NCBI RefSeq assembly: GCF_024868665.1
Contig: NC_079896.1
Location: 14,101,268 to 14,165,267 of the forward strand
Reading direction: 5' to 3'
Length of the DNA stretch: 64,000 nt
Source: Triplophysa rosa
Taxonomy: Eukaryota; Chordata; Actinopteri; Cypriniformes; Nemacheilidae
Shown here: piece after piece, positions 1 through 11,465 of the stretch
Layout: each line of letters begins with the position of its first letter
How positions within the stretch are numbered: position 1 is the first letter of the stretch
Notes under the pieces: generated by a model
What the model was told of the DNA's origin: nothing
The model's database searches: none
The model's input: only the letters and a program-made list of their open reading frames with translations
Position numbers and translations under genes: made by a program

Positions 1-526
1 TTGACCCCTTTACGTCAAAAAGTCACATTATTTTTCACATTTTTGTAGCACCTCTCTCTCCCCAATAATTGTATTAAATAAACGATTTGTTGAATTTTGA
101 TGTATGTTATTTTTCTTAACCTCCCAGTGAAATAAAAAATTACAAATTTTTCAAATAATGCTGCGCGTTATAAATAACCAATAGCGTTTTCGTTTACAGC
201 ACAGTCAGCCTCAGCCAGGCAAAGCTGCATTTAACAGCATGATAGCCACAGTGATAGTGGCGTAAGTCTTTTGAAAAGAATAGGCAGATCAGTGTTACCA
301 GTGATGTGTAATTTAAGGCTTGTTATTTACATTGGTGGGTGACACTGGCGTTTGTCTTCTCCTTTACTCACCAAGGCTGTGATGTCTGATCTCTTCCATA
401 CAGCCTTAACATTCAACATACTGTGTAGACTTGAAATGGGTTAGATACGTTTTGTTTTCTCAGTGGATTTGCGCCTATGAACGCGCATATGATCAGTTCT
501 GTGCTATCGTGTCTCTTAACCGGAGC
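1..526. other. Intergenic, no gene seen
   Basis: AT-rich sequence with no convincing coding region. No terminal repeat or known repeat head was recognised here. Confidence 0.5.
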
Positions 527-640
527 CAGGGGCGGACTGGCCACCTGGCATACTGGGCGTTTTCCTGGAGGGCCGCTACCGTATGGGGCCGGAACGGAGG
601 CGTTGGCCGCTAACGTATGGGGCCGTAATGGATGCGTTTG
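527..640. mobile_element. hAT-like transposon end fragment
   Basis: The block begins CAGGGGCGGACTGGCC, which resembles the terminal repeats of fish hAT elements. It is GC-rich and contains a short direct repeat (GTATGGGGCCG, twice). No matching opposite end was found downstream, so this is probably a broken or solo end. The superfamily rests on the terminal motif alone. Confidence 0.35.
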
Positions 641-844
641 CGACGTATGCATGCACAATACTCAATACTTAATACTCTGTACAATACAGAGCTTAATAGC
701 ATATCAGTTTATTGACAGTTTATTGTTGAATGGGTCCTGTAGTTTAGTTTCATTTAAAGAAACTGTATGGGACATTGACATCTAGCGGTTGAACGTGGTA
801 TCACAGTCTAAATTGAAAATATTGGAGAGACGACTTTAGCCAAA

Positions 845-1244
845 TCCGTGTATCATTCGTTCAGTCGTTTTTTTATTTAAAATTGAAAGTTGAAAAATGA
901 GAAAACGGCTCCTTTTTTTTCCAAAAACACGAAAAAAAAGAATTCATCTCAATTTTCCGTTTTTCGTTCAGAAATAGAAAAATGAATAAACAGCTTGAAT
1001 ATTCTTTCTCTAAATGTGGGCAGGAATGAAACTCCCCATTCTGCTGATTGGTCAGATGAAGATCAACCCGTGTCGTCATCACCTCTTCCTCAATTCGGCG
1101 CGGCAGAATAATAGTCCTCCGCTGCTGCAGTTGTACAGATTCTTAACGCGGATAATGCAACTAAATTTAATTTATTTCTAAACAAACAGCCAGACTAACG
1201 AATGCTTCGACACAAGCCGTATCGGGGCTGAGCCAATAGCCTGC
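845..1244 (+). repeat. Left arm of a long inverted repeat
   Basis: This stretch is the reverse complement of the 3870..4744 region, interrupted there by an insertion. Both arms begin with the motif ATCCGTGTATCATTCGTTCA, then an A/T-rich stretch, then a segment with GGTTGATCTTCA and a CAATCAG motif in the right arm. Pairing weakens near 1230, just before an LTR element starts at 1245. It may be one arm of a foldback element or one of two oppositely oriented copies of a repeat. The family was not recognised. Confidence 0.7.
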
Positions 1245-2945
1245 TGTCACGGTTCGCGCAGGGAAAAGACAAAACGAGCAGGTAATCAGAAGGATCTCGT
1301 TAATCCACGAAGAACTCAGGGAAAACACAACACCAAAACATTCAATACTGGACAAAGAACACAATCAAGGGGAGAACTTAAATAATACAGGTAACGAGGG
1401 ATATACAGGTGATGGGGATTAACAAATAATGTCCAGAGATGGAGATCAGGTGAGACAGGTGCCAAGGATTATGGGTAGTGTAGTCCGGTGATGGAAGTAG
1501 GCAGACAGTGAATTGTTACAGTACACCCCCTCCCGAAAAGGCGTGACCTCGCGCCGTAAGGGATCCAACAGAGGAGGGCGGGTGGGGGTTCAGGAGGAGG
1601 ACGGAGTTTGGTGGAAGACAGGTGAGGACAGGCAGATGACCAGAAGGACCAAGGGGGTGTAGACGGTAGAAGGAGCCAGGGCGGAGACAGAAGGGGACCG
1701 GAGCAGGAGGAACCCGCAGGAACCCAGACCACTGTCCTGATGATGTCCTTCGAAGGAGCCGATGGAGGAGGCCGAGAGTCGATGAGACCAGGTGACACTA
1801 AGGATTCAGCGGGACCCAGCGGAACCGAAGTCGCACTTGACCGAGGTGGAGTAGGAGACCTGGGAGTCCGTGGCGAGACCGGAGCGACTGACGACCAAAG
1901 AGTAGTCGACGGGAGGGAGAAGGCCAACAGAGCTGACGGGACGGAGCGATGAGGCATAGCAGGAGGAGCAGAGTCCTTAAGCGAAGGCGGCTCGCCGACT
2001 GACCCAGGCGGATCCGGAGGGAGCCCGGCCGAGCCAGTGGACGACCGGACAATGATGCAGACGAGGGAGGCTGAGGCTGAGGGGACGTCACAGGGTCGGT
2101 CTGGGGTTCAGACGCTGACGACGGAGACTGAGGATCCTTCTGCCATGCAGCTGATGCTGACTGGTAGACCCATGGCGATCCCTCACCACCGATGGATGTA
2201 GCCAGGATGTAGCTGCTGCCGTGGTGCTGTTGGCTTGGGATGAGGAGGTTGGAGTGGGAGGGTGGGTGGGAGTTCCGGTCTTCTTGGGGTTTCTAGGGAC
2301 ATGTGTGCGGCCCAGACACACCATAACGCGACTTCCAGAATCGGAAGCGCCAGGGGTAGAGAAACTACCTCCGTAGAAGTAGCAGGGCAAACAGGCAGTA
2401 AGCAAGGTGCTTCCCAATCTACCCACGAGTCCAGTAGATTCTCCTCTTTAGCGGGCTCTGGCGGTTTTTGAAGGCAGGGCAGGACTGGCTCGGAACCGAC
2501 TTGTAAGCCGGGTGGGATCGGCTCGGAACAGGCTTGGAAGTCGGGCAGGACGGCACGGAACCGACTTGGAAGCCAGGCTGGATCGGCTCGGAACTGGCTG
2601 GAGAGGCGTGGCGGCGTCCTTGCTGTTTTCTATGGTGAGGAGGTTTTGCGGAGGAGTGTGGAGCGGATATCGAGCGAGTCGGAGCTGATCCCCCTCTCTC
2701 CACCGGTTCTGGATGACGACCGCTCAAGTCCTCCTCGTCCTTCCCCACGCAGAAGTTCGAGCCCATCACTTGGAGGACCTGATTAATAAAGTCCTCCAGC
2801 GAAGAATCTTCCGCGAAGGGGAGCACGAGAAGGGCAAGCAGATCGTCATCCAGACCAGTCAGATATATCTGAGTTAAAAAAGAATCGCTCCAACTCACCC
2901 GACAGCTCAACTCCACGAATTCCTCCGCATACCTTTCAAGAGACT
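1245..2945 (-). mobile_element. Gag-only LTR retrotransposon, 5' truncated
   Basis: A 276-bp LTR at 1245..1520 runs TGTCACGG to TTGTTACA on the plus strand. On the minus strand it is preceded by a purine run (GGGAGGGGGTGTAC, 1521..1534), the expected polypurine tract position, so it is the 3' LTR. The interior up to about 2945 encodes a degraded gag-like protein and no reverse transcriptase. The 5' LTR is absent: the gag frame runs straight into an L2-type tail at about 2942. It lies between the arms of the 845..4744 inverted repeat. Confidence 0.65.
1536..2945 (-). pseudogene. Gag-like ORF remnant with 11-residue repeats
   Basis: Read on the minus strand from about 2945, the frame gives a gag-like segment (RYAEEFVELSCRVSWSDSF, then DDDLLALLVLPFAEDSSLED), followed by a Pro/Ser/Arg-rich tail. 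DNA at 2487..2600 is a tandem repeat with a unit of about 33 bp (starts near 2487, 2520, 2552 and 2585), giving repeats of about 11 residues with a S-x-P-x-x-K-x-V-P-S pattern. The frame then breaks into pieces (about 2426..2088 and 2091..1798). No zinc knuckle, protease or polymerase is visible. It is probably the single protein of a non-autonomous LTR element and is now non-functional. Confidence 0.55.
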
Positions 2946-3005
2946 CCCTGAACTCTCTGTAAGTCGCTTTGGATAAAAGCGTCTGCTAAATGACTAAATG
3001 TAAAT
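2942..3005 (+). mobile_element. L2-type LINE/SINE 3' tail fragment
   Basis: It contains GTAAGTCGCTTTGGATAAAA followed by GCGTCTGCTAAATGACTAAA, the tail shared by cyprinid L2 LINEs and HAmo-type SINEs. About 60 bases match the reverse complement of 18115..18175. Only the 3' end is present, joined directly to the broken gag ORF. Confidence 0.7.
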
Positions 3006-3869
3006 TTACTAACCTTGCCACATGGTTTGTATATATTCAAATAGATTAATCTATTGTATACGCTTGAAATATCTATGGCACGAGTTGCATAGGTTTATTT
3101 TATGACAGACAGATTTGCAGCATTTAAAAAAAGAAAGTCACAATACAAGCCCGTAGATTTCCACAGAAAACTCCTCAGAATTCCGCAGATTTTAGTTTTC
3201 GTGACAAGTAGGCTATTGAGCGCATCCTATTCGCTATTTGCTATGATGGATTAAACACAAACAATTTGATATTTGAGTTGTTTAAAATTAAACTAACTGC
3301 AGAGGAGTTCAGAAAACATAATTTAATTGTCGTTATTTGAGACAGCGCTGGATCATTTAAAATTCGTTCACAGCTAAAACGAACGACAGGCAAATGCTCT
3401 TGTTAAGTTTATTTGAAGTTATATTTACATTGTGTTGAGAATTTGAGGAAAAGTGTCATTAATACACACTAAAATCATGGAAACGAATTTACACAAGCCC
3501 TTTCATTTTGCTTTAATGTAGCCTATTGTTAAATCTAAAAAAATCTAAATCTATTGTTAATGTAACACTATAATAAAATGTCAATTTTTGTATACAAAAT
3601 ATACATTATTATTATTATACAATATACAGTAAATATATATTTGGCATGCACATTTTCGGTTGGTTCAATTTAATTCAGAGTACATTTCGCAGCTGTCCTA
3701 TGCAGATTTTAAGAGTTGCTCATCTAAACAGGTCAAAGTATTAGACTAATGTGTAATGTACGGGTGAAGACGCAAGGTACATTCATATTTCTGAAATAAA
3801 CACCATTAGCTATTTCTCTTACACGCGCGGGTTAGCCAAATGTGGATTTGTGTACCCAGGCCAGAGGAA
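3006..3869. other. AT-rich spacer, no gene
   Basis: It contains short direct repeats (TCTATTGTTAA) and an ATT/TTA-rich run near 3600. No coding region or element boundary was recognised. Confidence 0.5.
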
Positions 3870-4744
3870 AGCTCTGTATAGGCTCTGCCCCGCTATGGTG
3901 TGTTAGTTTGTTATGGTTGTTTGATGAGAAAGAGATTAAATGTAGTTGCATTATCCGCGTTAAGAATCTGTACAATTGCAGCAGCGGTGGACTATTATTC
4001 TGCCGCGCCGAATTGAGGAAGAGCTGGGCTGCGTTCAGCCCCAACAAAACGTTGCAAAACGTTTTTTAAACGGAAACGGTGGTGCGGTTGAACACTCTGT
4101 TGTGATGACGCAAGAGTTGAACTATGGCAGCTGAGAAGGCCATTCTTTGTGTTCTTTTTGAAGAATTTTTCAGAGCCTGATGAAATCGGAATAAATACGT
4201 GTTTAATACTGCAAAATACATCTCTTCTAATATCTTCAATTGTTGCGTATACCGAACTGCAGCGGACACATTTAAACGACTTTACTTGGACCCATTGTGC
4301 GAGCTGTCTCTTTAATACTGCGTGGGTTATATACATGTACATGTTGCTGCTGATTGGGCTGACATTCTTGACACGCCCACCAAACAAGAGAAAACGCATC
4401 TCAAACCCTGTTGCACACTGTTGCAAACCGTTTCCAGGAAACGTGTTCGTTCAACCCGGAAACCATAGCAAAACTTTGCGCACCGGTTTGAGCTTGAACA
4501 TGCCCCTGATGACGACACGGGTTGATCTTCAGCTGACCAATCAGCAGAATGGGGAGTTTCATGCCCGCCCACATTTAAAGAAAGAATATTCAAGCTGTTT
4601 ATTCATTTTTATATTCAGGTATGAAAAACGAAAAATCGTGCTGAATTCTTGTTTTTAGTGTTTTTTGAAAAAAAAAATAGTTTTCGCATTTTTCAACTTT
4701 CAATTTTAAATCAAAAAACGACTGAACGAATGATACACGGATTG
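3870..4744 (-). repeat. Right arm of the long inverted repeat, interrupted
   Basis: It is the reverse complement of 845..1244, with continuity at 3870..4023 and 4508..4744. The break falls in the middle of a shared sequence (GAATTGAGGAAGAG, then GATGACGACAC), which shows that 4024..4507 is a later insertion. Confidence 0.7.
4024..4507. mobile_element. Short DNA element inserted in the repeat arm
   Basis: These 484 bp are absent from the matching position in the left arm, between 1080 and 1085. The ends are imperfectly inverted (CTGGGCTGCGTTCA against AGGGGCATGTTCAA on the other strand), and GTTGCAAAC/GTTTGCAAC-type motifs recur inside. It is probably a fish MITE. No clear target duplication was found, and the superfamily is not assigned. 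Confidence 0.55.
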
Positions 4745-4811
4745 ATTTAGCCAAGTAAAGGTTCTTCTGGTTTCTTTTGCTTGCTATCGGAAGTCATCTA
4801 CAGGCACTCAC

Positions 4812-5274
4812 TAGCTGTGTCTCGTTTCGTAAGGCTGCATTCTTGTGTCCTCCAGAGGAGGACGAGGAGGCTAAAGACCACAGTCTCTAGTGTCTGTCGC
4901 TAGAGCGTCTCTGTTGGTCGGAGAGTGAGGTTTACACACTGCTAGCTGGCCTCCGTTACACTAAGATAAAAAAAAACGTGACACAAATTGTAAACTGTTA
5001 ACATTTAAACACCACATATTTGATTGAATGTGCAGCTGTTGCCGTTTATTCAAATAACAGACGTTGGCCGACGCAAAGAATTGTGGGTTATCTCTAGCAA
5101 CGAAGGATAAAGCTCATTGTATCCTCCGAATTCCTGCCAAAGAAGTTCGCATTTGAAGGGTGCCTCAGGAGAGTCCTACCTGATTTTATGAAACGAGACA
5201 GCCTCGACACGTCAGTAGCAGCCTTCCAATGAGACGTCTGGAGGACGCAGCCTTACAAAATGAGACACAGCCTA
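4812..5274. mobile_element. 463-bp MITE with TA ends
   Basis: The terminal inverted repeats are about 35 bp. The left end reads TAGCTGTGTCTCGTTTCGTA and the right end, reversed, reads TAGGCTGTGTCTCATTTTGT; both continue into AAGGCTGC and TCCTCCAGA. There is no coding capacity. TA at both outer edges would fit a TA target site, but this is inferred. Confidence 0.65.
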
Positions 5275-5328
5275 TTATTTGCGAATGTGTACCGGAAGTT
5301 AAGGGTTGATTACTACAGCCTCGAACAC

Positions 5329-5867
5329 TAGTGGTGGGCGATACTGCAAAATTTGGTATCGATCCGATACCAAATACATATAGGGTCAGTATTGCCGATA
5401 CCAATACCAATACGATACTTTTTACTTAAAAAAATACTTTTGTGTAGGGGAGAGCAGTATGTCATTGTTTCTCAGGTGAATGAATGATCAATTCTTTAGA
5501 CAATATTTTTTATTAATGTATTGAAGTCACAACGCTTCTCTTCCTCTCGGCCATCCTGATCTCTCATTCAATGTGCTATCAGCTTCGCTCACTCAGTTCG
5601 CTGCTCCTCGGCGCGTTGTGTCAGTGAGTCACGTGACGACACAACAACGAATCGCAGCAGGAGGGGGAGGAGTAGCAAAGTGGGCCACGGTGTGAAAGCA
5701 GCGTTTGCTCAAGATTGTAGAGGTAGAAGACACGAGCAAAGTATAATGAACGTAGAGGTGAGATATTTAAATTAAAATATCGATTCAATTACAATTGTAT
5801 CGATCTGATACCAATACCAGTGTTGGCATCGATACTATCGATATTTAGATCGATCCGCCCACCCCTA
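5329..5867. mobile_element. hAT-type non-autonomous element, 539 bp
   Basis: It is flanked by a perfect 8-bp duplication, TCGAACAC (5321..5328 and 5868..5875). The ends are inverted: TAGTGGTGGGCG on the left, and TAGGGGTGGGCG when the right end is reversed. The subterminal regions are rich in GATACC/GGTATCG motifs in both orientations. An 8-bp duplication with this kind of terminus indicates the hAT superfamily. No transposase is encoded. Confidence 0.85.
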
Positions 5868-5875
5868 TCGAACAC

Positions 5876-7506
5876 ATTATAAGTTATCTTTAATAGAACG
5901 AGTGGAGCTAAATCCACTGCAACATTAGACTTTACAATACATTCTAGATAATTGTATATAAATAGAATCTTGTTAAAATGTTTGAACTTGCTTATTCTCT
6001 AACAAACAAAAAATACCGTGCAGATATTCTTATGATGTTGTCAGATGGAAAACCATGGTTGTTTTTCTTCAAGGTACTCCAGATAAAAAAGAAAAATGAA
6101 ACATGCCCAAAAATACCATACTTATTTGTAAACTTCGGTTTAGAAAAAAAGAGAGAAAAAATACTCACATTAGCTAAATATATTTACATAATTTTACAAC
6201 TACAAACATCATTTTGATCACATGTTTGGGATGTTCTGAAGGCCACTTCCTCTGAATAATGCTTGTTCACTGTGACACCAGGAAATTAAAATGCTGCATG
6301 TCAGCTTGACACAACTTGTTTTACGCATACACATCCCTAAACTTAAAATTAAGACTACACACACGCATACACACAGACTAAATATCCGAGATCACTACCA
6401 CAATCATTTCGAATCATAAACTCTTTTTAGAAGCACATATAAGAAAACAAACACACATGCACATCTCATCTCCTACCGTAGACATGATTAGCATCAAACT
6501 GAATCTTCCTGTGTGTGCACTGCCAGATTAACACAGCCAGTCCAGTATGAGGAATCCAGTGGAACAGCAGAACGGATAGTTGGAGAAAACACACACATAA
6601 CTCTAACAAGCATTCACAAACCTGACACACACATACAAGCACATCCCAAAAGCATACGGACACCTGCCACACACGCACACAGTTTTCCAACAGTGCCTCC
6701 ATTCCTCCCAATAGAATGAGGTGGTGTGGTGGCCATGACAAAGTCTTATCAGTATTATTAGAACTGACCTCACGCTCCTCACGTTTTCTGTCTCTCTTCC
6801 CTCACCTTGTCTTTCTTTCATTACATTGCCCTTATTCCTACTGCATTGTTTAGCAAATCTCTCTCCAACTACATCAGCATCTCTTGTACATCAGCATCTT
6901 TTCTGGTCTGTTTTCTTAAATACATCTTTTTAAAGTGTTTTAGTGCTGGCTCAATACTCAGAAGTCAGCTGGAAAAGCAGTCTAATACTATAATTGGATT
7001 GCACGCAACATAGTTCACGTGTAGATTTTATTGGATCAATGGGTTGGTACAGGTAAATGCTATGAAGGTGCCAAGGGGTTACTTGGTAAGATTTTGATTA
7101 GATTTGAAAAACTATTCAATAATAATGATGAGTATTAGTATGAACTGTCAACAGATTACTTTTGATCGCCTTGGAATTATCTGTTTTTTTTTGTTGTCAA
7201 AATTAAGTTATTACTTTTACATTATGTGATGTTTTTCTTTCTTTACGTTTTATACATTTGGGGACTTTTTTACACATGTAATGCACAAACCTTTAAGCTT
7301 GTTATCGCAAAACTTCTCAGAATGCGGATAGAACCTTACAATTCCGAAATGTCCCATCTGAATTCAACGTATAAATACATTAGTCTTTTTTATGGAGAAG
7401 GTTGTGTTTGCCCCTAACTCTCAAAATGTGTGATGGACATAACATTTAGTGTAAAAGAATATAAGAATAGTCATTTTAAAAATCTGATGAAGGATGAAGG
7501 GCTACT
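5876..7506. other. Intergenic, no gene seen
   Basis: AT-rich DNA with CA-rich simple sequence at about 6355..6670. The short open frames here have no recognisable protein features. Confidence 0.5.
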
Positions 7507-7957
7507 TTAAAGGGACAGTTCCCACAACAACAACAAAAAATCTGTCATTATTTACTCACCCTCTTGTCATTTCAAACCTTTACGGCCTACTTTCTAATGA
7601 CAGAATTTCATTTTAGGGTAAACTATCCCAACACGAAAATTCTGTCATCATTTACTCACCCACAGATTGTCCCAAAGAATCCAAACCTGCATACATGTCT
7701 TTGTTCTGCTTAACACAAAGGAAGATATTTGGAAGAATGTCAGTAACCAAACAGATTATATCCCCCATTTACTGCCATAGTAGGGAACATAAATACTATG
7801 GGAGTCAATGGGGGATGAGATCTGTTTGGTTACTGACATTCTTCCAAATATCTTTATTTGTGTTTAGCAGAACAAAGAAATGTATACAGGTCTGGAACAA
7901 TCTGAGGGTGAGTAAATGATGACAGATTTTTCCTTTTTTGTTGAACTATCCCTTTAA
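7507..7957. mobile_element. TTAA-flanked MITE, compound copy
   Basis: The ends are TTTAAAGGGACAGTTC and, reversed, TTTAAAGGGATAGTTC, with TTAA at both edges. The interior holds the motifs TCATTTACTCACC and AGATATTTGGAAGAATGTCA plus an inverted stretch around a short spacer. A partial second terminus inside (about 7600..7650) suggests one copy landed in another. Further copies lie at 11270, 39300, 48692, 52485, 53846 and 54172. Confidence 0.7.
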
Positions 7958-8408
7958 ACTGACTGGTGGGATTGTGGCACAAAAGAGGTTGGGAAACACT
8001 GTCACACTGATGCATATGTATTTCTCCTAATATATGTAACCATACACAACTCTTTATTATGTATCTTGATTTATTATCTATTGCCTTCATCCAGCGTTCT
8101 TATGGGGTGCAGTTCCATTTTTTACCATCGGGTGGAAACAGATATTCACATGCAATGTCTTCAAAGTGGTACATTGAGGGTACAAAATATACTGCAAAAG
8201 ATTCCAAACCAAAATGTTTAGGCCTATTTCATTTGCTAAATGAGTCATTTATTTGGCTAAAATTTTGTAAAGGGTGTTAGTTGCCGACATTTTTCTTAGA
8301 CTGTTCTCTTTCAAATGTGGATACCTGTTTGTAATTCTGTCATTTCTTCACGGTCACGGTCCTGTCATTGGTGTAGATGTTTTTTTCTAGTCTCTGTGAC
8401 ATGATTGT
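7958..8408. other. Intergenic, no gene seen
   Basis: No coding or repeat signature was recognised in this stretch. Confidence 0.4.
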
Positions 8409-9072
8409 TACAGGATTGTGACAGCCTGTGTCTTGTGTCAGCGTGATGTCTGGATTCTGATTCTCACTACTTGTATTGAGTTTCAGGATCTGGATCTCTT
8501 GTCGGTGTCATATGTGTCTTCTTGTTTTGTTTTATGTTGGAGTACATGTTGTTTGGTATGTTTGCAATCTGGATGGAGCCCTGGCTCCTATGCTACATGG
8601 TAGGGATGCACCGATACCTCGCCTGACAGAACTGACTGAAATTTGTGCTTTGAAAGTTTGTGACAAGCACATAAAATTGTCTTTTTCATAAAGTGTTTTG
8701 AGGCAGAGTTATTAGTTTCAGTGTGTTGTGCTTGGAAAATTGCCACCTCACCAAACAAAAATACAGGTACAGGCATCGGTATTGTTTGTCTGTGTGCAAT
8801 GTGCTCTCTTGTCATCAGTTTCCTTTTTAACCCATCTCCCCTCATTACCCTCATACTTTCTCTCCTATTTCATTCCAAAAAACTAGCCAGAGTCAAGTCA
8901 AGTGTTTAACAGTTTGTTTTTGTGTGGCGTTTGTTTTACTCCCTTGTGGGTCTTTGCTTTACAGTTTATTCTGGTATTTTCTGAGCTTTTCTGTTTTAGC
9001 ACTATTTTATATTTGACTTGATAAATAAAGTTCTTTGTTTTTTTCTGGTTTCTGAATCTGTTATACTGTGAC
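8409..9072. mobile_element. Possible decayed LTR with a hAT fragment
   Basis: A block bounded by TTGTGACAGCC and ACTGTGACA contains a T-rich, C-poor stretch and AATAAAG near the 3' end, resembling a solo LTR of a gypsy-type element. A hAT-like terminus, TAGGGATGCACCGATACC (about 8602), and a partial inverted counterpart GGCATCGGTA (about 8773) lie inside. No target duplication was confirmed, so the LTR call is tentative. Confidence 0.3.
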
Positions 9073-11260
9073 ATACTTCCAGCTCATTTAATTTATTCAT
9101 CATCTGTGCTCACTATTCCTATCTGCTTCATCCCCTTCGTTAAATTTCTCTTTACCCTTTTCATCATCTCTCTTTTCTCCCATTTATCTTCTCAATAAAT
9201 ATTTCTGTTTGTCCTCCCCTTCACCCGCCTTCATTTTAGTGACTTGCCCTCTAACTTTCCCTTCTTTCTTGATCTTTCTCTCGTTCCCTCTTCCTGTTTT
9301 TAATTGTATGCTAAATGAAATGCTAAACCTACACACCCTTGACATTTAAAACACACACTTGAGACTGCACACACACTCTGTGTTGCATATCAAATAAATC
9401 CATGTTTGTGTGTGACCGTGTAGAAAACAGAACGGAGGGTATTTGTGTGTTAACTGAAACATTGTGTTTATGAGTGTGTACATCTGCAATATCAGCTAGT
9501 TCATGGTTTTGCAAAGACAAACTTAAATATTATCAGGGGTTTTCGGTCCAGGGCCCAAATATGACATTTTGTGTTTACCTAAGACCTTCCAAAACACTAC
9601 AGTTACAAAACATCTTTTAAATGAAAATTTCACATTTGATGTTTTACACAAACATGCATCATCTCAAATTAAAAATGTAAAAAGCTAAACAAAGATAATT
9701 AACTGATAAAATCAATAATGGCATTAACAATAATATGGTACATTGTTTCTAACCCAAAAATATTCTTAACATTTTACTATTTATCATATTTTACTATTTA
9801 TTTAAGGAACATGTGCTTTAAGCATTGTTTCCATATTTTTCACAGACACATATCGGATCCATAGATGGATGCACATATGTTACTTTTCCCATATGAATAT
9901 GTCCTGAGTTGAATAACACTCACACATTGTTGATCTATTTATCTGTTTCCCAGTTTGACACCTAACAACTGTGCGGTAACAAGCCAAATCTATTCAATTA
10001 CAGTAACAATTCCCTGCACAGCTCCATTTTTCTCCTTTCCATCTTTTCATTCTTTTTATCTTGCCACTAACAAGCATGCGTTTAGCCGATACCCAAGAAC
10101 ATGTCTGGGGTTTCATTGTGGTGGTGGTGGCTGTTAAATTTTGTAAACTTCTTTTTGTGTTGGTTTGTACTTTTTGTTACTTGTTCAAACTCAGATGACC
10201 CAATGTACTAGCTGGTAACTCTACAATGTTTTATCTATACATGTATATAAAGTGCAAGGTTAAAGACTAACAGAATATGTTTAAAAACGATGGCCATTGT
10301 AAGTGCTTACTACACTTGAAAGATAAGAGAGATCATTTTGTTTTCAAAAGGGAACATTACTGTACGCTGCAAATGATGATTGCTTGAATGATTTTCTTAG
10401 CATTAAATAATACAATATCCAACTTGAAGAGGCAACCGAAGGTAAGAACAATAAGATTAATGTTTAGCTAATAAAGAGTATTAGGTTATGTTGTCCTGAT
10501 GTCCTAGGTTTTAACCCCTCATGTATCTCTACTCAAGTGGACATTGACTGCAACTGCAAGAATATTTCAAAAACCACTGCCTTTTGAAATATTTTTTATA
10601 ACATACAAATATTAATAATATACAGATAAGGCCTCATTAAAGAGTAAATATTTTGTTATTTTTAAGGTCCTACTTTGGTTTATGGAGTGTCCAACAACAA
10701 GTTTACGTACATACAAGGTGTAAAAACACTTTCATTTTCTAATAATAGGTAGTTATTATTTCCTTACTTCTTGACTGACTCTCAAATGATTCGTTCAGCG
10801 ATTCATCTGTCTAATCCCCTCCTTTATGTCAGCCTACTCTGATCTGATTGGTCAGATGGTTTAGTCTGCTGTGATTGGTCTACCGCGTACAGCGTCGGAA
10901 GTGTAGCAAATGGAGCGTAGGCGGGCATTGCATAGAGTGCCGCAAATCTGACCCGGAACTGAAATTAGAACGACAGACGACTTGTTAGCGTGAATCAGAG
11001 TCGACTCCTGTTTTCCCAATCCAATAACGTTGTTATTTGTTCACTTTCAGCTTTACAACTTGGCAGACTGCTTAAAGTCACACACAGCAACATTACACAC
11101 TGCATGAAATGTAATTTAGTTACTCTTTAAGTTATGTTACTCAGTGATAAGTCTATTGAGTGAGATTACTGTATGTTTTTACTGTATGGCTCTTCTTATA
11201 GTAGAAAAAGATATTCTATCTTTTTTTCTGTTAAACACACATTTTTTTTAGAAAAACAAA
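9073..11260. other. Intergenic, no gene; CCAAT-rich patch
   Basis: Mostly AT-rich, with pyrimidine-rich DNA at 9070..9300. At 10840..10990 there is a GC-richer patch with two inverted CCAAT boxes (GATTGGTCAGATGG, GATTGGTCTACC). This could be a relic promoter of a mobile element. No reading frame follows it. Confidence 0.4.
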
Positions 11261-11269
11261 CAGTTCTAG

Positions 11270-11465
11270 GGCACCTTCGACTACCATTTTAATTTTTTCT
11301 ACTATGGTAGTCAATGATGTCCCAGAAATTTCAGTTGCTAACATTTTTCTAAATATCTTTCTTTGTGTTTAACGGAACAAAGAAATGTATAGGGTTGGAA
11401 CAACTTGAGGTTGAGTAATTCATGACAGAATTTTCATTTTTTGGGTGAGGTATCCCTTTAAGAGT
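11270..11465. mobile_element. TTAA MITE fragment
   Basis: The right half of the family seen at 7507..7957: AAATATCTTTCTTTGTGTTT, then a GAGTAATTCATGACAGAATT stretch, then TGGGTGAGGTATCCCTTTAA. The left terminus is lost. Confidence 0.6.

Noticed and set aside
1469..2091. Minus-strand Pro/Ser-rich frames that look like a gene
   Set aside because: They are pieces of the gag-like ORF of a damaged LTR element, next to its 3' LTR and purine tract.
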